DNA of 64,000 nt, from NCBI RefSeq assembly GCF_001513965.1, contig NZ_KQ948017.1:288939-352938 (forward strand), read 5' to 3'. Position numbers and translations under genes: made by a program. Positions 45,611 through 54,937 of this stretch are shown in pieces (positions within the stretch are counted from its first letter, which is position 1; each line of letters opens with the position of its first letter). The notes beneath the pieces are model-generated. The model searched no databases, was not told where the DNA came from, and saw only the letters and a program-made list of their open reading frames with translations. The DNA comes from Streptomyces cellostaticus. Its GTDB lineage: Bacteria > Actinomycetota > Actinomycetes > Streptomycetales > Streptomycetaceae.

Positions 45611-48253
45611 TCAGTCGAGGTCGCGCAGCCTGATGGCGTGGATGCCCCGGCCGTGGGTGGCCGCGTACAGCGTGCCGCCGTCCGGGCTCGTCTTCAGCTG
45701 GAGCACGGCGACGGCCGGGAGGCGCCCGACGCGCTGCCACTTGGTGTGGCCCGGCGCCCGGTGGACGACGCCGAGGTCGGTGGCGACGGCGAGGCCGCCG
45801 TCGGCCGTCACCAGCGCGGAGTCGGTCGGCACGTCGGGGAGGTTCGCCGAGATGTCCGTCCAGGTGGTGCCGCCGTCCGTGGACTCGAAGACATGGCCGA
45901 CGCCCGCGCCCGGGCCCTCGGTCCAGTGCCGGGAGAAGCCGTTGACCGCGAGGAAGACGTGGTCGGCGTTCTTCGGGTCGATGGCGAAGCCGCTCAGGTA
46001 GCGGTTGGGCACGGTCCCGTCCGCCGGCAAGGTGATGTCGTGCCAGCCGGTGCCGTCCGCGTTGCCGACGGCGATGCCACGGGCGAAGCCCTGGTTGTTG
46101 CACGGGCCGCACCAGGCGGCGTAGATCTTCCCGCCGGAGGCCGCGACGGCGGTCGCGACCCGGCCGGCGCCGAAGTCGTGCACGCTGGTCCACTCCGAGC
46201 CGCTGCGGATGGCGTAGCCGTGGTTCTGCACCCAGATGTGGCGGCCGCCGGCGATCCAGGTGCCGCTGTCCTTCGCGTCGGCGGCGAGCGGGGCGATGAA
46301 GCGGGCCTCGCTGGTGGCGTTGTCGGCCGGCGCGACGTTGTACGACGTGACCTTGCTCGGGTCCGTGGCCCAACTGCCGTCGTTGACAGCACAGTTCTGG
46401 GTGATCTGAACCGCGAGGTAGACGTACTCCTCAGCGATGTCGCAGCCGTTGGCGGGGTCGGTGAGGGTGTCGCCGCCGTCGCCGCCGAAGTCGGAGCCCA
46501 TCACCTTGTCGTTGCTGCGCAGCACGGACTGGCCGTTGTCCTGCAGGCCGCCGGTGACGGACAGGCCGCCGTGGTCGAGGTCCCTGCCGATGCCGACGGA
46601 GTAGTACTGGAGGGTGTCGATGGTGCCGTCGTTGAGGGACGTCCAGTCGGTGGCGTGGCCGGAGGCGTCCTGGGAGCCGCCGGCGGGGCGCTTGTAGACG
46701 CCTCCGTCGTTGCCGACGTACACCCAGCTCCTGCCCTGGTAGCGGCCGATCGCCACGCCGTGCTGGTCGGAGTGGGTGGTCTGGTGACAGTCGCCGGTCT
46801 GCCGGGCGGGGTCGATGCGCCAGCAGGAGAAGGGGAAGTTCCAGTACGGGCCGACCGTGGACCAGGTGGTGCCGCCGTCCTTGGTCTCGTAGACCTCCTC
46901 GAGACCGGCGTACACGTGCTGCGGGTCGCTCGGGTCGACGGCGAGGAACTGGTTGTACCAGGCCTGGACGCCCGGCATGTAACCGGCTGTGGTCAGCGCC
47001 GAGTTGTCGGCGGCCAGGCCCTTGTAGTCGGCGATCTTCGTCCAGGGGCCGGCCGGCGAGCCGGACTTGGAGACGAAGATGCCCTCCAGGCCGCTGTCCG
47101 GGTTGGTGTTCAGCTGCTCGGGCGACTGGTCGATGGCGTAGTAGCGGGAGCCGTCGGCGGAGCGGGCGAAGGTGACGTTGCCGATGTTGTCGGCGTCGGC
47201 GGGGAGGTCACCGAGGCCGCCGGTGATCCGCGTCCAGGTACCGCCGGTCTCGGTGTAGAAGCCGTTGTAGTCGTCGCCGCTGCGCCAGCCGACGGCCAGG
47301 ACCACCTTGGACGGGTCCTTGGGGTCGATGGCGATGTCGTTGGCGATGTTCTTGTACGGGGCGGCCGGGTCGCCCGCCTTGGAACCGCCCGGCAGATAGT
47401 CGGGGTTGGGGGCGAACTCCAGCGTCCAGGGGCCGCTCAGCCGCTTCATGGAGTGGCTCCACACGCCTTTGCTGGTGGCCGCCCACACCTTGCCCCCGCC
47501 GAAGCGCAGTTCGTGGATGGTGGTGCTCTCCAGCTCGGTGCTGCCGACCCGGCGGCGCGGGGAGAAGGTGCCGTGGTGCGGGTGGGCCAGGACGTAGACA
47601 CCGCTGCCGAGGTAGGCGTCCGCGTTGGTGGTGGCCTCGCCGGTGCCCAGCCACAGCCGTCCCGCTCCGTCGACGGCGAGGGCGCCGGTGGACTGGGCCG
47701 GCAGCCGGTCGCTGATGGGCTGCCAGTGGCCGCCTCCGGTGCGTGAGCGCCACACTCCGCCGCCGGCGCTGCCCGCGTAGACGTAGCCGTCGTCGTCGGC
47801 CGCGAGCGCGGCCATGCGGCCGGTGACGTTGCCCGATCCGCCGCTGGAGTTGGAGTCGATGTCGCGGTAGCGCGGGTCGTCGGAGTTGTACGGCAGACCG
47901 GTGATGTGGCGCCAGCTGCCGCCGGTCTCCGGGAGCTTCTGAAGGCTGCTCCAGGCGGCGCCGTACGCACCCGGTGCGACGACACCGGGTGAGGTGCGGG
48001 CCTCGGCGTACTGATCGGCTCCCTCGGCGATCTCGTCCGCCTCGTTGCCGTCGTCGTCATCGGCCCGCAGATGCGGGGAGATGACGCCCACCGACTTCTG
48101 GCGCTCCTTGGCGAGCCGGTCGAGCGTACGGACTCCGAAGGGGACGGCGCCGCCGTGACCGGAGGCGGCGGACGGGGGTATCGCGACGAGCGCGGCGGAC
48201 GCGGTGAGCGCACAGACGGTGAACCACCGTCTTCTGCGGGTGGGCACAGGCAC
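45611..48253 (-). CDS. Secreted BNR/sortilin-type beta-propeller protein (GH74-like)
   Basis: About 880 residues from GTG 48253, which has GGGAGG 5 bases upstream; an ATG at 48274 is in frame. The signal peptide follows (TRRRRWFTVCALTASAALVA). Asp-box repeats recur along the whole length: SRTGGGHWQPI, TETGGTWTRI, TKDGGTTWSTV, STDGGTTWTDI, and GGTLYAATHGRGIHAI closes the propeller. This is the layout of two seven-bladed propellers as in GH74 xyloglucanases and related unassigned proteins. The catalytic Asp pair is not confirmed, so enzymatic activity is uncertain. Confidence 0.75.
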   Translation of the reverse strand: MPVPTRRRRWFTVCALTASAALVAIPPSAASGHGGAVPFGVRTLDRLAKERQKSVGVISPHLRADDDDGNEADEIAEGADQYAEARTSPGVVAPGAYGAAWSSLQKLPETGGSWRHITGLPYNSDDPRYRDIDSNSSGGSGNVTGRMAALAADDDGYVYAGSAGGGVWRSRTGGGHWQPISDRLPAQSTGALAVDGAGRLWLGTGEATTNADAYLGSGVYVLAHPHHGTFSPRRRVGSTELESTTIHELRFGGGKVWAATSKGVWSHSMKRLSGPWTLEFAPNPDYLPGGSKAGDPAAPYKNIANDIAIDPKDPSKVVLAVGWRSGDDYNGFYTETGGTWTRITGGLGDLPADADNIGNVTFARSADGSRYYAIDQSPEQLNTNPDSGLEGIFVSKSGSPAGPWTKIADYKGLAADNSALTTAGYMPGVQAWYNQFLAVDPSDPQHVYAGLEEVYETKDGGTTWSTVGPYWNFPFSCWRIDPARQTGDCHQTTHSDQHGVAIGRYQGRSWVYVGNDGGVYKRPAGGSQDASGHATDWTSLNDGTIDTLQYYSVGIGRDLDHGGLSVTGGLQDNGQSVLRSNDKVMGSDFGGDGGDTLTDPANGCDIAEEYVYLAVQITQNCAVNDGSWATDPSKVTSYNVAPADNATSEARFIAPLAADAKDSGTWIAGGRHIWVQNHGYAIRSGSEWTSVHDFGAGRVATAVAASGGKIYAAWCGPCNNQGFARGIAVGNADGTGWHDITLPADGTVPNRYLSGFAIDPKNADHVFLAVNGFSRHWTEGPGAGVGHVFESTDGGTTWTDISANLPDVPTDSALVTADGGLAVATDLGVVHRAPGHTKWQRVGRLPAVAVLQLKTSPDGGTLYAATHGRGIHAIRLRDLD

Positions 48254-48327
48254 CAGAACCTCCCGGACGGGCATCGACACTGCCGACGCAGGAGACCCGA
48301 CCACACGCACAGGAAAACGTCCGCCAC

Positions 48328-48343
48328 TTGACGCGCATTTGAC
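48328..48343 (-). promoter_or_regulatory. 11-bp-spaced GTCAA direct repeat upstream of the BNR-repeat gene
   Basis: On the minus strand, CGTCAAATGCG and CGTCAAGTGGC are head-to-tail with 11-bp spacing, 75-90 bp before the start codon. It resembles the repeat at 562-577. PHO-box identity is weakly supported. Confidence 0.2.
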
Positions 48344-48389
48344 GAGTACCTGCCAGTAACTGCCCGTCCGGCCCGCGATGTTCCGGGGG

Positions 48390-49514
48390 TCAGTCCGAGC
48401 GAGGGCCGCCCGTGGGCGATGCGGCGTCGGCCGTCCGGTCCTGGGTGCGCAGGTGGCCCACCGTCTTCAGCAGCCGGTCGGCGGGCTCGCGCAGCCGGGG
48501 ATGGGCCAGGACCGTGTTGCGCAGGCCGCGTACCGGCCGGCGCCACAGGCGTTGGGCCAGGGCCACGGGGTGCGGGCGGGCGGCGAAGCCCTCGCAGACC
48601 CGCAGTTCACGGGTCTTGAGCCAGTCCTTGTACTCCTTGTCGCCGCGCCCCAGGTCGACCAGGGTCACCCCGTGTCGGGCGGCCGCCTCGGCCGTCCTCA
48701 GGTGCATCATCAACCCCGGTGAGTAGTAGTGGAGTTCGGGGTCGTACGCGGTGAACCAGGCGGCCAGGACCGTGCTGGAGCGGGGACCGAAGTGGGCCGC
48801 GACCGGACGGTCGCCGGCGTAGAGCACGGACAGCACGCCGGTGAAGTGCTCCTCACGGACGTGGAAGAGGTGGTCCACCAGGTCGACGATCCAGGGCCGC
48901 GAGAAGCGGTCCATGCGTCCCGTCCGGCGGTACTGGGCGGACTTCCACCGCATGAGCGTGCGCAGGGCCTGGGGATCGCGCTCGTCGAACACGAACCGCA
49001 CCTCGCCGATGTCCCGCCCGAGGCGGCGCTCCTTCTTCAGGGTCGTCTTGGCCAGTCCCGGGTAGGCGCCGCGCAGCCACTGCGCGTAGTCGCCGTCGCC
49101 GGGCTTCACATCGATCACCGGTGAGGCGAAGGTGCCGGTGACGTACGGGGCGAACGGCCGCTGTTCCTGGACGAGATGGTCGAACTCGAAGATGCTGAGC
49201 CCGCAGGCGCGCAGCAGTTCCCCGGCGTCCCAGGTGACTCCGGGCCGGTGCACGAGCCCCTGGCAGTCGGACAGCCCGAGTCCGATGGCCCGGCCGGTGC
49301 CGAAGGGCCCCCGCTCGTACGGGAGGAAGCCGACCGGTTCCCCGCCCTCGCGCAGCACCGCCACCCGCGTGCCGCCGCGGTGGCGGCCGACCCCGATCGT
49401 GAACTCCGGTGCCAGGAACGGGTTGGCGTATTCGGGCGACTCGTCCATCGCCCGGTGCCAGGCTCCGCGCAGTGCGGAGGTCAGGTCGCCGGGTCTGTGG
49501 ATGGTGATCTCCAC
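48390..49514 (-). CDS. GNAT-superfamily (CelD/BcsL-like) acetyltransferase
   Basis: 374 residues from GTG 49514 (GGGAGG upstream); the frame's earlier ATG lacks a site. The C-terminal GNAT domain is of the Acetyltransf_6 type found in proteins linked to cellulose or exopolysaccharide formation: VLYAGDRPVAAHFGPRSSTVLAAWFTAYDPELHYYSPGLMMHLR (shown in parts: AGDRPVAAHFG, YYSPGLMMHL) and VTLVDLGRGDKEYKDWL. The N-terminal half is a degenerate GNAT copy. The acceptor is unknown. Confidence 0.85.
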   Translation of the reverse strand: MEITIHRPGDLTSALRGAWHRAMDESPEYANPFLAPEFTIGVGRHRGGTRVAVLREGGEPVGFLPYERGPFGTGRAIGLGLSDCQGLVHRPGVTWDAGELLRACGLSIFEFDHLVQEQRPFAPYVTGTFASPVIDVKPGDGDYAQWLRGAYPGLAKTTLKKERRLGRDIGEVRFVFDERDPQALRTLMRWKSAQYRRTGRMDRFSRPWIVDLVDHLFHVREEHFTGVLSVLYAGDRPVAAHFGPRSSTVLAAWFTAYDPELHYYSPGLMMHLRTAEAAARHGVTLVDLGRGDKEYKDWLKTRELRVCEGFAARPHPVALAQRLWRRPVRGLRNTVLAHPRLREPADRLLKTVGHLRTQDRTADAASPTGGPRSD

Positions 49515-49996
49515 GTCAGCCCTCCCGCCCTTCCGCCGGCTCCGCGAGCGATGGGCCGCCTGCGGCACAGGCCGGTGCGGCGTGTGGATCATGGCTCATG
49601 GATCGCATGGGCGACCGCTCCCCCCATGACGCGCCGGGCGCGTCCTGCCATTTCTGCCGATGTCTACGGATCCCCTCCGTGCGCCGATGCCCAAACGTCG
49701 CGAAACCGTACGCACACTGTCAAGGGTGCCTCAGGCGACGGATGATCCGCCATGGGTCTGCGGACATCGGTGACGAGTCAGGACGGATTGCGTGATTGTC
49801 CCGCTCTTCCGGCCGGGCTGCTCCCCTCAGCCGGGCCTGCGTGATGCGCCCGCTTCCTCATCCGGGCCGCACCGCCCCGCCTGCGGGAACGGGACGAGAG
49901 CCTGCTGGTGCGGATCGGCAGCTCCAGCCTCCTGGCGGCTGCCCGCCGCTCCTGGCGCCACACTTGGCCACGAAGGCTGCGAGGGACGCGCCGGGG

Positions 49997-50120
49997 GTCG
50001 GTTACGCCCGCGAGCTGATCCGGTCCGGCATCGACACCGCGACCGCCGTCCCCGGCGCGTTCATCTCGGGCGCCGACCACTTCGCCCACGCGGGCACCCC
50101 GCCGACACCGGCCGGCCCGT
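49997..50120 (+). pseudogene. Short-chain dehydrogenase remnant
   Basis: The frame reads ARELIRSGIDTATAVPGAF then ISGADHFAHAGTPP, the C-terminal substrate-loop region of an SDR (after the YxxxK helix: GIxxxxVxPGAF, then NHFAHAG-type sequence). Upstream and downstream the frame is lost, and no Rossmann start is present. The surrounding 49515-50283 gap otherwise shows no convincing gene; further coding-like scraps (about 49890-49980, 50160-50220) occur in other frames. Confidence 0.45.
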
Positions 50121-50283
50121 CGCGGAATTGGACCGACGATCCGCCGATCGAGAGGATTTCCCGAGCCGTTCGCGAACGCCATGCTCCGGCAGCCGTCCGA
50201 GCAGGGTCTGGTGCGCACGGCCCGGCGGCACCAGAGTGGATCAGCGTCCGGAGCACCACGGCACCTACGAAAGGCGGTACGCC

Positions 50284-50700
50284 TTGTCCTCCCCAGAGCA
50301 ACCCGGTGATCTGCTGGCCACCATGCCCTTCGCCGCCGGTCTCGGCATCGAGCTGCGCGAGGCCACGGCCGAGCGCACCGTCGGCAGTCTGGGCTGGTCC
50401 CCGGACATCTGCACGGCGGGCGGTGCCCTGCACGGCGGGGCGCTGATGGCGCTGGCGGACAGCGTGGGCGCCGTGTGCGCCTACCTCAATCTGCCCGAGG
50501 GGGCCGCCGGTACCTCGACGGTGGAGTCCAAGACCAACTTCCTGCGGGCGGTCACCGCCGGGCGCGTCCACGCCACGGCCCGCCCCCTGCATCTCGGCGG
50601 CACCCTCATGGTGGTGCAGACCGATCTGCGCGACGACCGGGACCGGCTGGTCGGCCAGACCACGCAGACCCAGATCGTGCTCCGGAAGAACACCGACTGA
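50284..50700 (+). CDS. PaaI-family hotdog thioesterase
   Basis: 138 residues from a TTG at 50284 with AAAGGCGG 6 bases upstream. The hotdog-fold signature is clear: GLGIELREATAERTVGSLGW, then CTAGGALHGGALMALADSVG (HGG-x-D/E-type active site) and STVESKTNFLRAV. Members cleave acyl-CoA thioesters, often hydroxyphenylacetyl-CoA or other aromatic acyl-CoA esters. A strong terminator follows. An upstream GTG or ATG start would run into remnant sequence, so the TTG is preferred. Confidence 0.85.
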   Translation: MSSPEQPGDLLATMPFAAGLGIELREATAERTVGSLGWSPDICTAGGALHGGALMALADSVGAVCAYLNLPEGAAGTSTVESKTNFLRAVTAGRVHATARPLHLGGTLMVVQTDLRDDRDRLVGQTTQTQIVLRKNTD

Positions 50701-50712
50701 GCCGCACCGACA

Positions 50713-50750
50713 CGAAGGCCGGCCCCGGCATCCGCAGGGGCCGGCCTTCG
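50713..50750 (+). terminator. Hairpin terminator after the thioesterase gene
   Basis: A perfect 14-bp stem CGAAGGCCGGCCCC (50713-50726) pairing with 50737-50750, loop 10 bases, starting 12 bases after the stop codon. Confidence 0.85.
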
Positions 50751-50859
50751 TCGTGCCCGGCCGTGATCCGCACCGCCGTATTGACATGAACCTGCGTCAA
50801 CCCCGAGGCTTCGTGCTTGAAGTTGCTCGATTGGAGCTCGTTTCGAGCGCTTCCGCGCA

Positions 50860-50871
50860 GAAAGTGCAAGA
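50860..50871 (+). promoter_or_regulatory. Shared motif GAAAGTGCAAGA upstream of the GH31 gene
   Basis: Identical to the 12-mer at 38231-38242 upstream of the secreted lectin-domain gene. The GH31 upstream region also has inverted repeats TTGAC/GTCAA (50781-50800) and GCTCG/CGAGC (50836-50848), any of which could be operators. Confidence 0.4.
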
Positions 50872-50911
50872 ACAGATCAGTCCGCGATGGTGCGATGGGA
50901 GCTGTTCCGCC

Positions 50912-53545
50912 GTGCGAAGACTCCGACACCGTGTGCCGTGGCCGTCCTGGGTTCCGCTGGGGCTGGCGGCCATCCTGGCCCAGGCCGTGCTCGCCGCCCC
51001 GGCACCCGCCGCGGCCGCCGCGCAAGCCGCCGGCGCCGCGCTCGACCCCGCTCACAGCAGCGTCGGCTGGCAGAGCCCGGTCTACGCCAAGGGCACCGGC
51101 GGCGGCACCGAGAGCTGCCCCGGCGCCGCCGCCGACCCCGACAACAAGGTCTGCGACCGCTTCGACCTGACCGTCTCGGTGCCGGACGGCTACTGGGACG
51201 ACAACCCCGAGGGCGGCGTACCCCTGTCGATCAAGTGGGAGAAGCCCTCCGACGACTTCGACCTGTACGTCTACGACGACCACGGCAAGCAGGTGGCCTC
51301 CAGCGCCGGCACCGCCGACCCCGAGGCCACGGTGATCCCGCGCGCGTCGGGGACGTACCACGTCCTGGTCGTGCCCTACGACGTGCACGACAACTCCTTC
51401 ACGGGCACCGCGTACCTGCCCGCGACCACCGACGCCGGCGATCTCACGTCCTTCTCGGGCGGCGACGGCAGCTACACGATCGGGGCGGGCTCGCTCACGG
51501 CCCGCGCGGACTTCCTGACGGGAGGTCAACTCCGCCTCCAGGCCGACCCGTCGGGCTCGCTCAGCGATCCGGCGGGTACGGCCATCGTGCGCAGGCAGCC
51601 CGCCCTCCAGCGGCACACCTCGTCCTTCGACGCGGGCGACTACTACGGCATCCGCTCCTCCGAGGCCGTGCTGCGTGTGTACAAGAAGCCGCTGCGGTTC
51701 GGGCTGTACCGACCCGACAACCGGACCCGGATCTGGCAGGAGGACAAGCCGCTGCGCTGGTCCACCGGCGGGATGCGGCAGAGCCTTGAGCGGGGTGCGG
51801 ACGAGCAGTTCTTCGGCGGCGGCGAGCAGAACGGCAGCTTCTCGCACCGCGGGCAGACGATGTACGTGGCCAACAGCTTCGACTGGAACGAGGGCGGCTA
51901 CAACAACTCCCAGCCGTTCTACCTCTCCAGCGCGGGCTACGGCGTCTTCCGCAACACCTTCGCGCCGGGCGTGTACACCTTCGGCTCGCCGGTCACCACC
52001 GGCCAGCAGGAACGGCGCCTGGACGCCTACTACTTCCTCGGTGACGCCAAGCACGTCATCGGCGCGTACACGAAGTTGGCGGGCAGGCCCTTCATGCCGC
52101 CGGTCTACGGCCTCGAACCCGGCGACTCGGACTGCTATCTGCACAACGCCAACCGGGGCGAGCGGCACACCCTGGACGCGCTGAAGATCGCCGACGGCTA
52201 CACCGAGAACCAGATGCCGCTCGGCTGGATGCTGGTCAACGACGGCTACGGCTGCGGGTACGAGAACCTGGCACAGACGGCCCAGGGCCTGCAGGACCAC
52301 CACGCTCAGCTGGGCCTGTGGACCCAGGACGGCATCGAAAAGCTCGCCGACCAGGTCAAGGCCGGCCAGCGGGTGGCCAAGCTGGACGTGGCCTGGGTCG
52401 GCAACGGCTACAAGTTCGCGCTGGACGCGTGCGACGCGGCCAAGGCGGGGATCGAGGACAACAGCGACGCGCGCGGGTTCGTGTGGCTGCCCGTGTCCTG
52501 GGCGGGTGCCCAGCGCTGCGGAGTCCTGTGGAGCGGCGACCAGAAGCTGTCCTGGGACTACATCCGCTGGCAGATCCCCACGTACGCCGGGGCGACGATG
52601 TCCGGCATCGCGTACAACACCGGTGACGTCGGCAGCATCTACCGCCACGACGCCAAGATGTACGCGCGCGACCTGCAGTGGAAGGCGTTCCTGCCGGCCA
52701 TCATGACCATGGACGGCTGGGCGAGTGACCTCACCACCGGCAAGCCCGCCGACCAGCAGCCGTGGCGGGACGGGGAGCCGTACACCACCATCAACCGCAA
52801 GTACCTTCAGCTGAAGGAACGACTGCTGCCGTACATGTACACCCTGTCGGCCGAGGCGGCGAAGACGGGCGTGGGCGCGGTGCGCCCGCTCTGGCTGGAG
52901 TACCCGGAGGATGCCGGCACGCTGGGCGCGCAGGCCAAGTACGAGTTCCTGTCCGGCCCCGACTTCCTCGTCGCCCCGGTGTACCAGGACTCCGACACCC
53001 GTGACGGCATCTACCTGCCCAAGGGCACCTGGACCGACTACTGGACCGGCCGCACCTACCAGGGCCCCACCACCCTGAACGGCTACCACGCCCCGCTGGA
53101 CACGCTGCCGCTGTTCGTGCGTGAGGGCGCGATCGTCCCCATGTGGCCCAAGGGCACGACGAGTTGGCAGACCCGCGACCGGCACGAGCTGGACTGGGAC
53201 GTGTACCCGTCGGCACACGGCACCAGCCGCTACACGCTCTACGAGGACGACGGCGTGACACGCGACTTCGCCAAGGGCGCGGCAGCCACCCAGCGGGTGT
53301 CGGTGCATGCCGGTGCCGGGGCGACGACCGTCTCGGTCGGCGCGAGCAACGGCGACTACACGGGCAAGGCGGATGCGCGGTCGTACCGGTTCACGGTGCA
53401 CGGTGACACCGCGCCCGGCCACGTGTTCCTCGACGGGCGGCAACTGCCGGACTCCGCCTGGTCGTTCGACAGCGACAGCCAGGTGACCACCATCCGCACA
53501 CCGAGCCTGCCGCTCGGCCGCGGCTTCACCCTTCGCCTCACATGA
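50912..53545 (+). CDS. Secreted GH31-family alpha-glycosidase
   Basis: 877 residues from GTG 50912 (GGGAG about 11 bases upstream). A signal peptide runs to about residue 36. An N-terminal PPC-like beta-domain (FDLYVYDDHGKQVASS) is followed by the GH31 N-terminal sandwich, the TIM barrel and the C-terminal sandwich. The barrel has MPLGWMLVNDGYGCGYE, KLDVAWVG with the putative nucleophile Asp, and VLWSGDQKLSWDYIRWQIP with the acid/base Asp; TYAGATMSGIAYNTGDVGS follows. Closest in style to bacterial alpha-glucosidases or glucosyltransferases; specificity unknown. Confidence 0.88.
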   Translation: MRRLRHRVPWPSWVPLGLAAILAQAVLAAPAPAAAAAQAAGAALDPAHSSVGWQSPVYAKGTGGGTESCPGAAADPDNKVCDRFDLTVSVPDGYWDDNPEGGVPLSIKWEKPSDDFDLYVYDDHGKQVASSAGTADPEATVIPRASGTYHVLVVPYDVHDNSFTGTAYLPATTDAGDLTSFSGGDGSYTIGAGSLTARADFLTGGQLRLQADPSGSLSDPAGTAIVRRQPALQRHTSSFDAGDYYGIRSSEAVLRVYKKPLRFGLYRPDNRTRIWQEDKPLRWSTGGMRQSLERGADEQFFGGGEQNGSFSHRGQTMYVANSFDWNEGGYNNSQPFYLSSAGYGVFRNTFAPGVYTFGSPVTTGQQERRLDAYYFLGDAKHVIGAYTKLAGRPFMPPVYGLEPGDSDCYLHNANRGERHTLDALKIADGYTENQMPLGWMLVNDGYGCGYENLAQTAQGLQDHHAQLGLWTQDGIEKLADQVKAGQRVAKLDVAWVGNGYKFALDACDAAKAGIEDNSDARGFVWLPVSWAGAQRCGVLWSGDQKLSWDYIRWQIPTYAGATMSGIAYNTGDVGSIYRHDAKMYARDLQWKAFLPAIMTMDGWASDLTTGKPADQQPWRDGEPYTTINRKYLQLKERLLPYMYTLSAEAAKTGVGAVRPLWLEYPEDAGTLGAQAKYEFLSGPDFLVAPVYQDSDTRDGIYLPKGTWTDYWTGRTYQGPTTLNGYHAPLDTLPLFVREGAIVPMWPKGTTSWQTRDRHELDWDVYPSAHGTSRYTLYEDDGVTRDFAKGAAATQRVSVHAGAGATTVSVGASNGDYTGKADARSYRFTVHGDTAPGHVFLDGRQLPDSAWSFDSDSQVTTIRTPSLPLGRGFTLRLT

Positions 53546-53569
53546 GGAGCATCGAGTAAAGAACACGTA

Positions 53570-53603
53570 TGGTCTAGTCCAAAGAGCTTTTTGGACTAGA
53601 CCA
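53570..53603. promoter_or_regulatory. Paired DasR-type (dre-like) sites ahead of the chitinase gene
   Basis: TGGTCTAGTCCA (53570-53581) and TGGACTAGACCA (53592-53603) form a 13-bp inverted repeat with a 6-base centre. Each closely matches the dre half-pattern TGGTCTAGACCA bound by DasR, and similar 12-bp repeats are known in Streptomyces chitinase promoters. TTGACG follows at 53609. The hairpin may also end GH31 transcription. Confidence 0.75.
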
Positions 53604-53676
53604 ACCCATTGACGTGACCGCAACAGCTCCCGGAGGCTGGGGCCCCCTCCCCACCCCACCCCTCTGGAGGCACGCA

Positions 53677-54885
53677 GTGAGACGTCTTCGCGCATGTCTG
53701 GGTGCGGCGGCCGTCGTCGGACTGGCCGCCGCGGGCACGACCGCGCTCGTCGCGGGCAACGCCTCGGGGGCGACCACCGCGCTGGACAACCGGTGGTACG
53801 CCGCAGCCCCCTACCTGATGCCGCTGGACAACGACCCGCCGGACCCGGCGGCCATCATGGACGCCACCGGCCTCAAGGCCTTCCAGCTGGCCTTCATCCT
53901 CGCGCCCGACGGCGGTGGCTGCTCCCCGACCTGGGGCGGCACGGCACCGGTCTCCTCCGACACGGCCGTCCGGTCGGCCATCGACACCATCCGCGCCAAG
54001 GGCGGTGACGTCTCCGTCTCCATCGGCGGGTACGGCGGCACCAAGCTCGGGCAGAGCTGCTCGGACGCGGCCTCCACGGCGGCGGCGTACCAGCAGGTCA
54101 TCACCAAGTACGGACTGCACGCCATCGACTTCGACCTGGAGGAGCCGGAGTACGAGAACAGCGCAGCGATCAAGAACGAGATCGGCGCCGCGAAGATCCT
54201 GCAGCAGAACAACCCGGGCCTGTACGTCTCCGTGACCACGGCCGGTACCGCGGACGGCACCGGCTGGTTCGGCAAGCAGATGCTGCTGGAGGCCAAGTCC
54301 CAGGGGTTCACCCCGAACAACTTCTCCATCATGCCGTTCGACGGCGGCTTCAACGGTGCGGCGAGCCAGACCGGCGCGCTGACCAACTTCAACTCGATCC
54401 TGCAGTCCACGTTCGGCTGGGACCAGGCGACCGCCTACGCCCACGAGGGCTTCTCCGGCATGAACGGCCGCAGCGACACCGGCGAGTACTTCACCCAGGC
54501 CGACTTCCGGACCGTGCTGGACTACGCCACCAGTCACCACATGGACCGGTTCACGTTCTGGTCCCTGAACCGCGACCGCCAGTGCACACCGGCCGACAAC
54601 GGCGGCCGCACCTCGGGCACCTGCTCCAGCGTGACCCAGAACTCCTGGGACTTCGCCACATACTCGGTGCAGTTCGCCGGGGTCACCCCGCCGACCAACA
54701 CCCCCACCCCCAGTCCGACACCGACCCCCACGTCCTGCAAGACGGCCTGGAGTCCGACGGCGGTGTACACGTCCGGGAACGAGGTCTCGTACCACCAGCA
54801 CAACTGGAAGGCCAAGTGGTGGACCCAGAACGAGGTGCCCGGCGCCGCCGAGTGGGGTCCGTGGCAGGACGAGGGCGCCTGCTGA
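53677..54885 (+). CDS. Secreted GH18 chitinase with C-terminal chitin-binding domain
   Basis: 402 residues from GTG 53677 (GGAGG 6 bases upstream). Signal peptide to about residue 28. GH18 barrel: VSVSIGGYGG (the SxGG motif) and HAIDFDLEEPEY (DxDxE, Glu as acid). The linker TPPTNTPTPSPTPTPT is rich in Thr/Pro, and the last 50 residues are a CBM5/12 chitin-binding domain (AWSPTAVYTSGNEVSYHQHNW). It cleaves chitin outside the cell, and DasR-type sites in its promoter fit induction by chitin products. Confidence 0.93.
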   Translation: MRRLRACLGAAAVVGLAAAGTTALVAGNASGATTALDNRWYAAAPYLMPLDNDPPDPAAIMDATGLKAFQLAFILAPDGGGCSPTWGGTAPVSSDTAVRSAIDTIRAKGGDVSVSIGGYGGTKLGQSCSDAASTAAAYQQVITKYGLHAIDFDLEEPEYENSAAIKNEIGAAKILQQNNPGLYVSVTTAGTADGTGWFGKQMLLEAKSQGFTPNNFSIMPFDGGFNGAASQTGALTNFNSILQSTFGWDQATAYAHEGFSGMNGRSDTGEYFTQADFRTVLDYATSHHMDRFTFWSLNRDRQCTPADNGGRTSGTCSSVTQNSWDFATYSVQFAGVTPPTNTPTPSPTPTPTSCKTAWSPTAVYTSGNEVSYHQHNWKAKWWTQNEVPGAAEWGPWQDEGAC

Positions 54886-54890
54886 ACCTC

Positions 54891-54919
54891 TTGACGTGTC
54901 TGGTTCAGACCTCTAGCTT
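54891..54919 (+). promoter_or_regulatory. Promoter with a dre-like operator ahead of the alginate lyase gene
   Basis: TTGACG (54891-54896) and TAGCTT (54914-54919) are 17 bases apart. The spacer holds a palindrome GTCTG-GTT-CAGAC (54898-54910), and TGGTTCAGACCT within it differs at one base from the 12-bp TGGTCCAGACCT repeat of Streptomyces chitinase promoters. Confidence 0.7.
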
Positions 54920-54937
54920 CACGGGTCACCGATGACC

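Noticed and set aside
50606..53695. A 1029-codon minus-strand frame opposite the GH31 gene
   Set aside because: Antisense shadow; the plus strand encodes a complete GH31 enzyme with signal peptide and catalytic motifs.
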